A stretch of 64,000 bases of DNA from assembly GCF_052327305.1 (NCBI RefSeq), contig NZ_CP182486.1:1302001-1366000 (forward strand), in the 5' to 3' direction. The translations under genes and the position numbers were made by a program. Below, piece by piece: positions 8,931 through 17,842 of the stretch (position 1 is the stretch's first letter; each line of letters starts with the position of its first letter). This stretch comes from Sphingobium sp052327305. GTDB taxonomy: Bacteria > Pseudomonadota > Alphaproteobacteria > Sphingomonadales > Sphingomonadaceae. Under the pieces are notes generated by a model. The model was given only the letters and a program-made list of their open reading frames with translations, had not been told where the DNA came from and made no database searches.

Positions 8931-11120
8931 TCAGAAGCGGTAGTTCGCGCTGATCGTGAAGTTGCGCGGCGCGCCGTAGCGATACTGGCTGAAGAAGCCC
9001 ATCTGGCTATAATATTTCTTGTCGAACAGGTTCTCGAGATTGGCCTGAAGCTGCAACTGCTCGGTCACTGCGTAGCGCGCCATCAGGTTTACCAGCGTGT
9101 AGCCGTCCTGCTGGAAGCGGAAGGACGCTGCCGTGACGGGATTGCTCCCTGACGAATAGGCCCTGCTCCGGTAGTTCACGCCGCCGCCCACGGTGAGGCC
9201 GCTGAGCGCGCCGGGCAGCTCATAGGTGGTGAAGATCTTCAGGAGCTTGCGCGGCTGGTCGGTATTCGCCGGCACGTCGTCGCCATCTTCCGCCTTGAAC
9301 TGGCTGTAGCTGGCGTTGACGTTCCAGCCCGGCAGCGGCTGGCCGGTCACTTCGATTTCGAAGCCGTTGCTCGTCACGCCCTCGGCCGCCACATAAGTCT
9401 GCTGCGGACCGTTGGGGCCGATCACCACGGCGCCGATCTGGCCGACATTGTCCTGCTTGATGTGGAAGATCGCGACGGACGTCTGCAATGCATCGCCGAA
9501 GAAGCTGCTCTTGAGGCCGATTTCATAGGCGTTGCCGTCCAGCGGGTCGAGCAGGCGCAGGTTCTGATCGAACAGGTTCTGCGGCTGGAAGATCTTGGTG
9601 TAGCTCGCATAGACGCGGTGATTGGAGGTCACGTCGTAAAGCGCACCGACATAAGGGATGAACACATTGTCGTCGCCATAGTCGCTGGGGCCGCTCCAGG
9701 CGAAGCCCTTCTGGTTCCAGCTTGCCAGACGACCGCCCAGGATGACCTTGAACGGATCGGCGACATTCAGGCGCAGCGCGCCATAATAGCCCGTCTGTTC
9801 GACGCGCTCTGCCTCATTGCGCACGGGCGTCGTGCCCCAGACCGGCTCGGGGAACGGCACGCCGATCTGCCCGACCACCGGCACGTTCGTGGCCCACTCG
9901 TTGGGCACGCCGGGTGTCTGTCCGGGCTGCAAATACGCCGGATTATACTGCGTGTAAGGCGCCACCAGATTGTCCGTGTGGCGCTTCAGCACGCTGTGCA
10001 GCGCACCCAGCACCACTTCATGATCGCGTCCCAGCAGGCTGACTTCGCCCTTCAACTGTGCGTCGTAGCTGTTCTGGATGCTGGTGCCCTTGGACTTGTA
10101 GGGGTTGCTGGACTGGATCGTCCCCGTGGCCCTGTCCACATTGCCGTAGAGATACAGCAGCTGCGTATCACCCGTGGTCCGCAGGCGGTTGTAGTTGGCC
10201 GTCAGACTCCACCGGTCGCCGATTTCCTGGCGAAGGCTCGCGAAGATGTTCTGGTTGGTGGTGTTCCAATAGGTCCAGTCCGCCGCCGTGCTTTGCGAGC
10301 GGGGCAGGTTCGTCGTGGTGCCGTCCGTATAGAAGGTCGGCAGGGCGCCCCAAGTCGCACCCTTGGGCTTGCTGTCCTGATGACTGATGCCGGCGCGCAC
10401 GAGGGTGGAGTCGGTCACGTCCGCCTCGACCACGCCGTAGAGCACCCACTTCTTCTTGTCCTGAATGTCGATGTAGCTCTCGCCTTCTTCGTAGCGACCC
10501 ACCACACGCGCGCGTACCCGTCCGTCGGCGGTCAGCGCGCCGCCAATATCGGCGGAAAGGCGCCAGGTGTTCCAGCTGCCGATGCTGGCGCTGGCATAGC
10601 CAGTGAGTTCGGTCGCATCGGCATGTTTGCGCACGAGGTTAACAGACGCCGAGGGATCGCCCGCGCCGCTCAGCAGCCCGGTCGCCCCGCGCACGATCTC
10701 GACGCGCTCATAGATGGAGACATCGACGCTGGTCTCGCCATTGCCGCCCGCCAGCGTCCACGCCGCCGGCACGCCATCCACCTGCGTATTACGGATCTCG
10801 AAGCCGCGCGCATAGAAGCTGTTGCGCACGTCATCCACTTCGTTGGCGGAGACGCCCACGCTGTTTACGATGACATCCTTCACGCTGATCAGATTCTGAT
10901 CGAGGATGCGCTGCGCCGTCATGATGCTGACCGACTGCGGCGTCTCGCGGATGGTGAGCCCCAGCCCGGTCGCGGTGTCGATCCTGTCCGGCAGGGTGTA
11001 GCTGCCCGTGACGATGATCTGATCTTCTGGAGCATTGGCGTCAGCCGGCGTCTGGGCGGCTGCCGGCATCGCAAGCCAGCTGCAGGTACAAGCCAGCGCG
11101 ATTGGAAGACCCGATTTCAT
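8931..11120 (-). CDS. TonB-dependent siderophore receptor
   Basis: 729 residues from ATG 11120 (AAGGGG 8 nt upstream; an in-frame GTG at 11129 is closer to it). Signal peptide to about residue 23 (MPAAAQ), a short TonB-box-like DQIIVTGSY, then the plug domain (ETPQSVSIMTAQRI ... YARGFEIRNTQVDGVP ... YERVEIVRGATGLLSGAGDPSASVN) typical of the FhuE/FpvA branch for ferric hydroxamate or pyoverdine-type chelates. A 22-strand barrel follows and ends in aromatic Phe (ISANYRF). It imports an iron-siderophore with TonB energy. A Fur-like palindrome lies about 90 bp upstream. The substrate is not determinable here. Confidence 0.92.
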   Translation of the reverse strand: MKSGLPIALACTCSWLAMPAAAQTPADANAPEDQIIVTGSYTLPDRIDTATGLGLTIRETPQSVSIMTAQRILDQNLISVKDVIVNSVGVSANEVDDVRNSFYARGFEIRNTQVDGVPAAWTLAGGNGETSVDVSIYERVEIVRGATGLLSGAGDPSASVNLVRKHADATELTGYASASIGSWNTWRLSADIGGALTADGRVRARVVGRYEEGESYIDIQDKKKWVLYGVVEADVTDSTLVRAGISHQDSKPKGATWGALPTFYTDGTTTNLPRSQSTAADWTYWNTTNQNIFASLRQEIGDRWSLTANYNRLRTTGDTQLLYLYGNVDRATGTIQSSNPYKSKGTSIQNSYDAQLKGEVSLLGRDHEVVLGALHSVLKRHTDNLVAPYTQYNPAYLQPGQTPGVPNEWATNVPVVGQIGVPFPEPVWGTTPVRNEAERVEQTGYYGALRLNVADPFKVILGGRLASWNQKGFAWSGPSDYGDDNVFIPYVGALYDVTSNHRVYASYTKIFQPQNLFDQNLRLLDPLDGNAYEIGLKSSFFGDALQTSVAIFHIKQDNVGQIGAVVIGPNGPQQTYVAAEGVTSNGFEIEVTGQPLPGWNVNASYSQFKAEDGDDVPANTDQPRKLLKIFTTYELPGALSGLTVGGGVNYRSRAYSSGSNPVTAASFRFQQDGYTLVNLMARYAVTEQLQLQANLENLFDKKYYSQMGFFSQYRYGAPRNFTISANYRF

Positions 11121-11203
11121 TGTCGTCACCCCTTCTGGTCAAAGGCGCCTGCTCTCACGAGTGCGGGAGCGCGGCCTCTCGTTGGGTGCGGCCATTAGTA
11201 GGA

Positions 11204-11226
11204 TTGCAAATCATTATCAATGATTT
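11204..11226 (-). promoter_or_regulatory. Fur-like operator upstream of the TonB receptor
   Basis: AAATCATT-ATC-AATGATTT (11208-11226) is a perfect 8-3-8 palindrome close to the classical Fur box core. The span from 11204 also matches 15 of 19 bases of a second box at 12616, in the same orientation. It lies 87 bp before the receptor start, in the gap after the 59-residue gene, and predicts iron repression. Confidence 0.75.
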
Positions 11227-11254
11227 TTGGGGTAATGTCGACGAGGAGAGTGCC

Positions 11255-11434
11255 TTAGGATCGGTCGGTGGTCATTGCCCAGATCACCACCAGCATGGGC
11301 ACGGCGAGCATTGCCCAGGCAATGACGTCCGGAAGGCCGTCTCCAGTCAGCGCGCTGACGAGCCCTACCACGCTAAGCGCGCAGATCGCTGCCGGAGCGG
11401 CGAAGATCGCCCGAAGCGTCGTCCGCCGCTTCAT
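11255..11434 (-). CDS. Small membrane protein of the PepSY operon
   Basis: 59 residues, translated by eye from the minus strand: begins MKRRTTLRAIFAAPAA and ends WAMTTDRS. Two hydrophobic segments (about residues 9-29 and 36-54) separated by a GDGLPD turn predict a helical hairpin in the inner membrane. Its ATG overlaps the PepSY gene stop (ATGA), so it should be translationally coupled to that gene. I do not know a named family for it; its place between a PepSY protein and a siderophore receptor suggests a role in iron uptake. Genes this short are easily missed in annotation. Confidence 0.7.
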   Translation of the reverse strand: MKRRTTLRAIFAAPAAICALSVVGLVSALTGDGLPDVIAWAMLAVPMLVVIWAMTTDRS

Positions 11435-12594
11435 TCCGCCGGCACCGTCTCGCCGCCGCTCTCCACTTCCCGCACGCGCGCGGCAAGCGGGGTCCGGTGC
11501 TTGCCGAGCCAGAGATAGAGGCCCGAGCCGAGCACCACGATTGTGAAGCTGGTCAGCAGCGCCCAGAGGATTTTCAGCGGGAGGCCGCCATAGTCGCCGA
11601 AGTGGAGCGGCTGGGAGTAAGTGAGCGCAAGCATATACCAGGGCATGGGGCGCGCATCTGTGAGCTCGCCCGTCCGCGCATCGATGAGCGCAGGCGTCAG
11701 CGCGCGTTCGGTAAGCGGCGTCGCGCCCTGAAAGAACACGGCATAATGATGCTTGCTGCTGAACGCCCCGCCCGGAAAAGCAATGAACTGCGGGTTGTTA
11801 CCCGGCAGAGCCTTTCGCGCGGCAGCCATTGCCCGGTCCAGAGACCCATATTGGGCCGGCGGCAGCGGCGCGCGATCACCATAAGCGCGGGTCATCTCCG
11901 CAAGCTCGTTCATTTGCCAGAGCTGGGTGATCGGGGTCGCAAGCGTGTTGATGATGCCGGTAACGCCGACGACTGTCATCCAGGCCAGCGCAGTGATGCC
12001 CAGAAGATTATGATAATCCAGCCATTTGAGGCGAGCACTGCGGGATCGGCGAAGCGTGCCGAAGGGGAGTTTGCGCATGAAGGGCGCATAGAGGAACACG
12101 CCTGAGACGATCGCTACCACGAAGAGCAGGCCCATTCCGCCAAGGAAGAGCATGCCCGGCAGGCCCAGAAACATGTCGGTATGAAGCTGGAGGATGAATC
12201 CCATCACGCCGTCTTCGCGTGCTTCGCCCATCGGCGCGCCGGTCGCCCGGTTGAAAAGCTGCACGGTCATCGCGCTGGCCGGTGAGTCCGGGCGCGGCGC
12301 GGTGGTCACGGTGAGCAGCGGCGACTCATTGTCGAAGGCCATGAAGACCGGCACGTCACCGAGCCGTGCGGCAAGCGCCCGCGCCGCCATTTCGTCCAGC
12401 GTCTTCAGCCCCGCAGCGTCGCTCGAAGAGGGAGGGCCCGCGGAACGGCCGGCGTCATGCCCGCTCAGCGCATCGATCTCGTCGTGGAAGATGAGCGGCA
12501 GGCCGGTCACGCACAGCATGAGCAGGAAGGCGGTGCAGATCAGGCTCGACCATTTGTGCACCAGATACCAGCCGCGGATCGCCCGGCTGGTCAT
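11431..12594 (-). CDS. PepSY-associated TM-helix protein (iron-regulated)
   Basis: 387 residues with four membrane segments: N-terminal WYLVHKWSSLICTAFLLMLCVTGLPLIFHDE, two in the middle (LFLGGMGLLFVVAIVSGVFLYAPF; ALAWMTVVGVTGIINTLA) and one near the C-terminus (ILWALLTSFTIVVLGSGLYLWLG). Periplasmic loops carry the PepSY-type repeats. Conserved His residues (VHKW, DYHNLLG) fit haem or metal binding. Homologues accompany TonB siderophore receptors and are thought to act in reductive iron release, which is inference here. A 17-bp palindrome lies 22 bp upstream of the start. Confidence 0.86.
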   Translation of the reverse strand: MTSRAIRGWYLVHKWSSLICTAFLLMLCVTGLPLIFHDEIDALSGHDAGRSAGPPSSSDAAGLKTLDEMAARALAARLGDVPVFMAFDNESPLLTVTTAPRPDSPASAMTVQLFNRATGAPMGEAREDGVMGFILQLHTDMFLGLPGMLFLGGMGLLFVVAIVSGVFLYAPFMRKLPFGTLRRSRSARLKWLDYHNLLGITALAWMTVVGVTGIINTLATPITQLWQMNELAEMTRAYGDRAPLPPAQYGSLDRAMAAARKALPGNNPQFIAFPGGAFSSKHHYAVFFQGATPLTERALTPALIDARTGELTDARPMPWYMLALTYSQPLHFGDYGGLPLKILWALLTSFTIVVLGSGLYLWLGKHRTPLAARVREVESGGETVPAE

Positions 12595-12615
12595 GCCGCG
12601 GCATCTATCTGGCTG

Positions 12616-12634
12616 TTGCGAAGCATTCGCAATG
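12616..12634 (-). promoter_or_regulatory. Fur-like operator upstream of the PepSY operon
   Basis: TTGCGAA-GCA-TTCGCAA (12616-12632) is a perfect 7-3-7 palindrome, 22 bp before the PepSY start. It aligns at 15 of 19 positions with the box at 11204, which fits a shared iron regulator for the receptor and the PepSY genes. Confidence 0.6.
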
Positions 12635-12863
12635 CCTAGGCCGCATAGGGCAGGATGGCAAGAGACGGCACGCCGCGCGCCCTTCCCGCCGTTCAGGCTC
12701 CCAAGGGCTGTCCTACACTCACCTGCCTATGCAACGATCCGTCGCGCGCCCTCGGGCGACCAACGAAGGAGACATGGTCACGGCCGATTTTTTTGCTCCA
12801 AGAGGTGTAACCTTCAGAACCTTTCGTGGCGTGAAGCGGCGCCTGGCAGTAGCGGGACCGCGC

Positions 12864-14471
12864 CTACTCGGCGAGGGCTTCGGCAATCAGCCGGCGGCTG
12901 TTCTCGATGCCATAGAGCGCGATGAAGCTGCCCATGCGCGGACCCTGGTCTGCGCCGAGAAGCGTCTGATACAGCGCCTTGAACCAGTCGCGCAGCACCT
13001 CGAAGCCGTAACGCTGGTCCTTGCCGATCTCATAGACGATGTTCTGGATGTCTTCGGGGCTTGCGGCGCTGTCCAGCTTCACAAGTTGCGCGTCGAGTTC
13101 CGCAAGAGCGAGCGCCTCGTTGGGCTCAGGCTTGCGGCGCTTCAGCGTCGGCGCCACGAAGTCGCGATTATAGGCGAGCGCATTCTCGACAAGGCCCGCA
13201 AGGCTCGGTGCGCTTTCCGGCGTCACCCCCGGCGCATAATTGGCGAGATAGGCCCAGACCTGCGCCTGCGTCGCGTCGGCGCCCATCACGCCCACCAGAT
13301 TGAGCAGCAGACCGTAGCTGACGGGCGGACCTTCGGCAGGCACCCCCTCTCCACGCGCGGCATGGACATGATGGGCCGGGTTGCCGAGCCGCTTGTCGAT
13401 CGGCTGCGCGGCATACTGGCCGCGAAACTGCTCATACTCGTCCACCGCGCGCGGGATCACGCCGATGTGGAGTTGCTTGGCGCTCTTGGGCTCGCGATAA
13501 GCGAAGAAGGCAAGGCTCTCCTCGCTGCCATAGGTCAGCCATTCCTCAAGGCTGAGCCCATTGCCCTTGGACTTGCTGATCTTCTCGCCCTTCTCATCAA
13601 GGAACATCTCGTAGATCAGCCCTTCAGGCCTGCGGCCGCCCAGCACCTGCGCGATCTTGCCGGACTGCACACCGCTGTCCGTCAGATCCTTGCCGTACAT
13701 CTCATAGTCGACATCGAGCGCGACCCAGCGCATCGCCCAATCGACCTTCCACTGCAGCTTGGCGCCGCCGGAGAGGATCGACTGCTCAATCGTGCGTCCT
13801 TCATCCTCGAAGCGCACCAGCCCTGCCTCGGCATCGACAACCTCGACCGGCACCTGCAGCACAATGCCGCTCGTCGGGCTGATGGGCAGCACCGGCGAGT
13901 AAGTGGCGCGGCGCTCGGCCCGAAGGGTCGGGAGCATGATGTCCATGATGGCGTCATAGTTTCGCAGCACGCCCCGCAGCGCCTCGTCGAACGCACCGGC
14001 CTTGTAGCGCTCCGTCGAGGAGACGAACTCATACTCGAAGCCGAAGCGATCAAGGAAGGCGCGCAGCATCGCATTATTTTGATGCGCGAAGCTCTCATAC
14101 TTGCCGAAAGGATCGGGGATGTCGGTCAGCGGCTTGCCCAGATGCTCGGTCAGCATCGCCTGGTTCGGCACATTGTCCGGCACTTTGCGGAGGCCATCCA
14201 TGTCATCGGAGAAGGCGACGAGGCGCGTAGGGATGTCGCTCATCGCCTCGAAGGCGCGACGGACCATCGTGGTGCGCAGCACCTCATTGAAAGTGCCGAT
14301 ATGCGGCAGGCCCGAGGGGCCATATCCGGTCTCGAACAGCGCATGGCCCTTGGCCGACGGGTTGGCGTCCAGCCGCTTCATCACCTTGCGCGCTTCTTCG
14401 AAAGGCCATGCCTTGGACTGGAGAGCGGCGTCGCGAAGAGCCTGAGCGGTGATAATCTGGGTGTCGGTCAT
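12864..14471 (-). CDS. lysK: Lysyl-tRNA synthetase, class I
   Basis: 535 residues. It charges tRNA-Lys in the cytoplasm. The class I signatures are visible: the HIGH equivalent in GYGPSGLPHIGTFNEV (about residue 50) and the KMSKS equivalent in EKISKSKGNG (about residue 295). The class I form instead of class II LysRS is the normal state in Alphaproteobacteria. The C-terminal part (from about 360) is the helical anticodon-binding domain. The long open frame on the opposite strand is a GC-bias shadow. The 269-bp gap downstream (12595-12863) holds the Fur-like box and otherwise nothing I recognise. Confidence 0.95.
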   Translation of the reverse strand: MTDTQIITAQALRDAALQSKAWPFEEARKVMKRLDANPSAKGHALFETGYGPSGLPHIGTFNEVLRTTMVRRAFEAMSDIPTRLVAFSDDMDGLRKVPDNVPNQAMLTEHLGKPLTDIPDPFGKYESFAHQNNAMLRAFLDRFGFEYEFVSSTERYKAGAFDEALRGVLRNYDAIMDIMLPTLRAERRATYSPVLPISPTSGIVLQVPVEVVDAEAGLVRFEDEGRTIEQSILSGGAKLQWKVDWAMRWVALDVDYEMYGKDLTDSGVQSGKIAQVLGGRRPEGLIYEMFLDEKGEKISKSKGNGLSLEEWLTYGSEESLAFFAYREPKSAKQLHIGVIPRAVDEYEQFRGQYAAQPIDKRLGNPAHHVHAARGEGVPAEGPPVSYGLLLNLVGVMGADATQAQVWAYLANYAPGVTPESAPSLAGLVENALAYNRDFVAPTLKRRKPEPNEALALAELDAQLVKLDSAASPEDIQNIVYEIGKDQRYGFEVLRDWFKALYQTLLGADQGPRMGSFIALYGIENSRRLIAEALAE

Positions 14472-14577
14472 GATCGCGGCGTCCTAGCGTCTTGCGTCAC
14501 CAACCCCAAAAGGAAAATCGGTCCCTGGGCGTCACGATTTCCCGATTGTTTACCAATGGCGCGCATAAGGTCATCCG

Positions 14578-15012
14578 ATGATCCTGCCCCTGGAGAGTGT
14601 TGAGCGCATGTTGATCCAGCGCGAGAGCCAGCGCCTGACAGTCGAGATACCCGTCGCTATCACCACGGTTCTCGAGTCGCTGGACGGCGTGCTGGTGGAT
14701 CTCAGCGCGCAGGGCGCCCAGATTTTAGGGTGCACGCTGCCTCGGGGCACGCGTTTCCAGTTCGAATATATGGGCCAGACCATCTTCGCGCAGAGCATGT
14801 GGTCGGAGGTCGATCGCATGGGCGTCAAGTTCGCCTTTCCGCTGGCCGATGGCCCGCTCTACGATCGCCTTGCGGTCATGCCGAGCAGGACAGGTATGAC
14901 CGGCCTGCTGAGAAGTGAGCCCGCTCCGGAGCCTTTTGTCCGATCGAGCGCGCCCACACGGGTCTTCGGTCGCGCTCCGGCCCCCGCGTTCGGGCGTCGC
15001 GCGGGGAGCTGA
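14578..15012 (+). CDS. PilZ domain protein
   Basis: 144 residues. The PilZ signatures are present: RESQR (R-x3-R, residues about 15-19) and a D-x-S-x2-G stretch (VDLSAQGAQI, near 41-48), the two motifs that bind cyclic di-GMP. It is a single-domain protein with a disordered Arg/Pro-rich tail of about 40 residues (SSAPTRVFGRAPAPAFGRR). Such proteins act as c-di-GMP receptors controlling motility or polysaccharide output. An ATG ten codons in (14608) is a possible alternative start. The downstream helicase gene begins 64 bp after its stop. Confidence 0.82.
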   Translation: MILPLESVERMLIQRESQRLTVEIPVAITTVLESLDGVLVDLSAQGAQILGCTLPRGTRFQFEYMGQTIFAQSMWSEVDRMGVKFAFPLADGPLYDRLAVMPSRTGMTGLLRSEPAPEPFVRSSAPTRVFGRAPAPAFGRRAGS

Positions 15013-15029
15013 ATAGGACGCGTCGCTCC

Positions 15030-15044
15030 GTTCACGTACCGTTC
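15030..15044 (+). promoter_or_regulatory. SOS (LexA) box upstream of the helicase
   Basis: GTTCACGTACCGTTC fits the alphaproteobacterial LexA operator GTTC-N7-GTTC exactly. It lies 33 bp upstream of a DinG/XPD-like helicase gene, the kind of gene expected in the SOS regulon. Confidence 0.65.
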
Positions 15045-15076
15045 CCTTTCACCTCCACCTCCGCTAGAGCGGGGCC

Positions 15077-17842
15077 GTGGTTTCCCCCTCGCCCCTTTCG
15101 CCGCTTCCTCCCGCGCTTCACGTCAGCCATGCCGGCATCTGGATCTACGAGGACGGGAGCGCACCGTTCGCGATCGGACGGGCAGAAGCGATCTCGCGTG
15201 CGGCATCCACTCCGCACCTCATTGCCAACGCGCCTCTCGTCGCCACGCGTCTCAATCACCCCGATCTGTCCGGGCTGGATCTCCTCGAGCTCTTCGCCTT
15301 TCTTTTTCCCGCGCGCTTCGTCGTGCCTACCGTTGCCGGCCTCGCCCGCCCCCTCGGCGTGGAAGCGCCGGTCGGCGATCATGACGCGGCAGAGAGCATC
15401 GCCCAGATTGGCCGGGCAATGCTGGGGTGGTGCAGCCGACCCGATTGGGCTGAACGGGAAGGCGCATGGACCGCATTACGCAATCTGGAACGGCATCGCT
15501 GGGCGTGGGCGCCGCTGCTGCGCGGGTTGATCGCACAACCGAAGGAAAGCGAACGCTGGCTCTTCAGTCGATTGCCGCAATGGGAGGACGCGCCGCCGCG
15601 TCAGCCTCCCCGCAATGTGATGCTCGATGAGCAGGATGTGACGGACCGGTTGGGCGATCTCGTCGGCAGCCCCACGCGCATCCGCCCGGGTCAGGCCGAT
15701 TATGCAAAGGCCGTCACGTCCAGCTTTGCGCCTCGCGCCAATCGCGACATGCCGAACATGGTCCTGGCCGAGGCCGGGACGGGTATCGGAAAGACGCTGG
15801 GCTATCTCGCGCCCGCCTCATTGTGGGCGGAAAGCGCCGGCGGGACGGTCTGGATCTCCACCTTCACCAAGGCGCTGCAACGCCAGCTCGACCGGGAAGC
15901 GCAGCGCCGTTACGCCGACGGCGCCACTTTCCGGGCACGTGTCGTGATCCGGAAAGGGCGTGAGAACTATCTGTGCCTCCTCAATCTGGAGGACGCGCTG
16001 CAAGGAGGCTTTGCCGGGCGCGCTGCAGTTCTCGCCCAGTTCGTTGCGCGCTGGGCCGCCTACACACGGGATGGCGACATGGTGGGGGGCGATTTGCCCG
16101 GTTGGTTGCCCACGCTCTTCCGCCGCGCCGGGGCTACGGCGCTGACTGATCGGCGCGGCGAGTGCATTTACGCGGGATGCCCGCATTACCGCACCTGCTT
16201 CATCGAGCGCACGACAAGGGCAAGCCAGCAGGCTGATCTGGTGATCGCAAACCACGCGCTCGTCATGATCAATGCGGCCAGAGGGCGAGAAACGCAGGAA
16301 ACACCGACGCGGCTGATCTTCGACGAGGGACACCATCTCTTCGACGCGGCCGACGCCACTTTCGGTGCCGCGCTGACCGGACAGGAAACCATCGAACTGC
16401 GCCGGTGGATCATTGGCCCGGAAACGGCCCGCAAGGGTCGACGGCGCGGACTCGCTGCCCGCCTATCGGATGTCGCCAGCTATGATGCGGAGGGCGCGGA
16501 AGCCATTGACGCGGCTCGGGAAGCAGCGCGCGCACTACCAGGTGAAGAGTGGTTGCGGCGCATCGTGGAACGTGGCCCGGAGGGAGAGATTGAGCGACTA
16601 CTGTCCGTCGTGCGTGATACTGTCCTGGCGCGGGCCGCGCGACCCGACGGCGAAGCGGATCCCGGATATGGGTTGGAAACGGACGTCGGGGAAGTGGACG
16701 GTGATCTTATCGACGCGGCGACCTCCGCCGCCCGTGCTCTGGAAGCGATCAGTGCCCCCTTGCAACGCCTCTCCCGCCGGCTCACCGCTGTTCTTGAAGA
16801 TGCGCCGGACTGGCTGGACGGGCAGGCACGCGCGCGCATCGACGGCGCGCTGGCCGCGCTCGGCTGGCGTTGCGACCTCGTTCATGGGTGGATCGCCTTG
16901 CTGCTCAGACTTGGAGGGGAGCCCGACCCTCGTTTCGTCGACTGGCTGGCGGTGGATCGCATCGAGGGGCGTGAAATCGACATGGGCGTGCATCGACGCT
17001 GGCTCGACCCCACGCTGCCACTTGCCGAGGTCGTTCTTCAACCCCTGCAGGGCGCGCTGGTCACGTCGGCCACGCTGCGCGCTGGCGGCGACTGGTCGAC
17101 GGCCGAAGCTCGAACGGGTGCCACTCACATTGCCGGGCCTATTCAAATCGTATCGATCCCGAGTCCCTTCGACTATGCGCACCAGTCCGAAGTGCTGGTC
17201 GTTACCGATATTCGGCGCGGCGATCTCGCGGCGCTGGCCGGTGCCTATGCCCGGCTGATCGAGGCAGCTCGGGGCGGCACACTGGGCCTCTTCACGGCGA
17301 TCCGGCGCCTCCGCTCCGTCCATGCTCGAATCGCGGATCGGCTCGCGCGAGCCGGGCTGCCGCTCTATGCGCAGCATGTCGACCCGCTCGACCCCGGCAC
17401 GTTGGTCGACATGTTCCGCGATGACCCGCGCGCGTCTCTTCTTGGAACCGATGCGCTGCGTGACGGCATCGACGTTCCGGGCGATTCATTGCGTCTCGTC
17501 GTCATGGAAGGTGTGCCATGGTCCAAACCTTCTGTGCTGAACGCTGCGCGGCGGCTGGCGAGCGGTGAAGGCGCTGCGCACGACGATCGCATGGTGCGCG
17601 CGCGTCTGGCGCAGGCTTTTGGGCGCCTGATCCGCAGCGCGGACGATACCGGCCAGTTCGTCATCCTTTCCGCCGCGTTACCGAGCCGCCTGCTAACCGC
17701 GTTCCCACCGGACGTGCCGATCCGCCGGGTCACATTGGATGAGGCGATTCTGGCTGTGCGAGAGCGACTTGGTGACGCCGAGAAAATGGGGCAGGAAGCA
17801 AGTTTGAGCTCCCCAATCGAAATCAGCCGGGAAATAGAATGA
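15077..17842 (+). CDS. ATP-dependent DNA helicase, DinG/XPD (Rad3) type
   Basis: 921 residues from a GTG start. Walker A is at about residue 231 (AEAGTGIGKT) and the DEAH-box equivalent at about 415 (IFDEGHHLFD). Between them lie Cys residues fitting the iron-sulphur cluster of this family (one in NYLCLL near 298, three in CIYAGCPHYRTC near 362-372). The C-terminal RecA-like half has LLGTDALRDGIDVPG and QAFGRLIRS (motif VI). It should be a 5'-3' helicase for damaged or structured DNA. The first 200 residues are an extension not found in the core helicase. It shares an ATGA overlap with the phosphatase gene and has an SOS box upstream. Confidence 0.88.
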   Translation: MVSPSPLSPLPPALHVSHAGIWIYEDGSAPFAIGRAEAISRAASTPHLIANAPLVATRLNHPDLSGLDLLELFAFLFPARFVVPTVAGLARPLGVEAPVGDHDAAESIAQIGRAMLGWCSRPDWAEREGAWTALRNLERHRWAWAPLLRGLIAQPKESERWLFSRLPQWEDAPPRQPPRNVMLDEQDVTDRLGDLVGSPTRIRPGQADYAKAVTSSFAPRANRDMPNMVLAEAGTGIGKTLGYLAPASLWAESAGGTVWISTFTKALQRQLDREAQRRYADGATFRARVVIRKGRENYLCLLNLEDALQGGFAGRAAVLAQFVARWAAYTRDGDMVGGDLPGWLPTLFRRAGATALTDRRGECIYAGCPHYRTCFIERTTRASQQADLVIANHALVMINAARGRETQETPTRLIFDEGHHLFDAADATFGAALTGQETIELRRWIIGPETARKGRRRGLAARLSDVASYDAEGAEAIDAAREAARALPGEEWLRRIVERGPEGEIERLLSVVRDTVLARAARPDGEADPGYGLETDVGEVDGDLIDAATSAARALEAISAPLQRLSRRLTAVLEDAPDWLDGQARARIDGALAALGWRCDLVHGWIALLLRLGGEPDPRFVDWLAVDRIEGREIDMGVHRRWLDPTLPLAEVVLQPLQGALVTSATLRAGGDWSTAEARTGATHIAGPIQIVSIPSPFDYAHQSEVLVVTDIRRGDLAALAGAYARLIEAARGGTLGLFTAIRRLRSVHARIADRLARAGLPLYAQHVDPLDPGTLVDMFRDDPRASLLGTDALRDGIDVPGDSLRLVVMEGVPWSKPSVLNAARRLASGEGAAHDDRMVRARLAQAFGRLIRSADDTGQFVILSAALPSRLLTAFPPDVPIRRVTLDEAILAVRERLGDAEKMGQEASLSSPIEISREIE

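Noticed and set aside
9462..11198. Long plus-strand open frame opposite the TonB receptor
   Set aside because: It mirrors the receptor codon positions in GC-rich DNA and shows no domain; the minus-strand frame has plug and barrel motifs.
12729..14603. Long plus-strand open frame opposite lysK
   Set aside because: Shadow of the synthetase; no family resemblance, and lysK carries both signature motifs.
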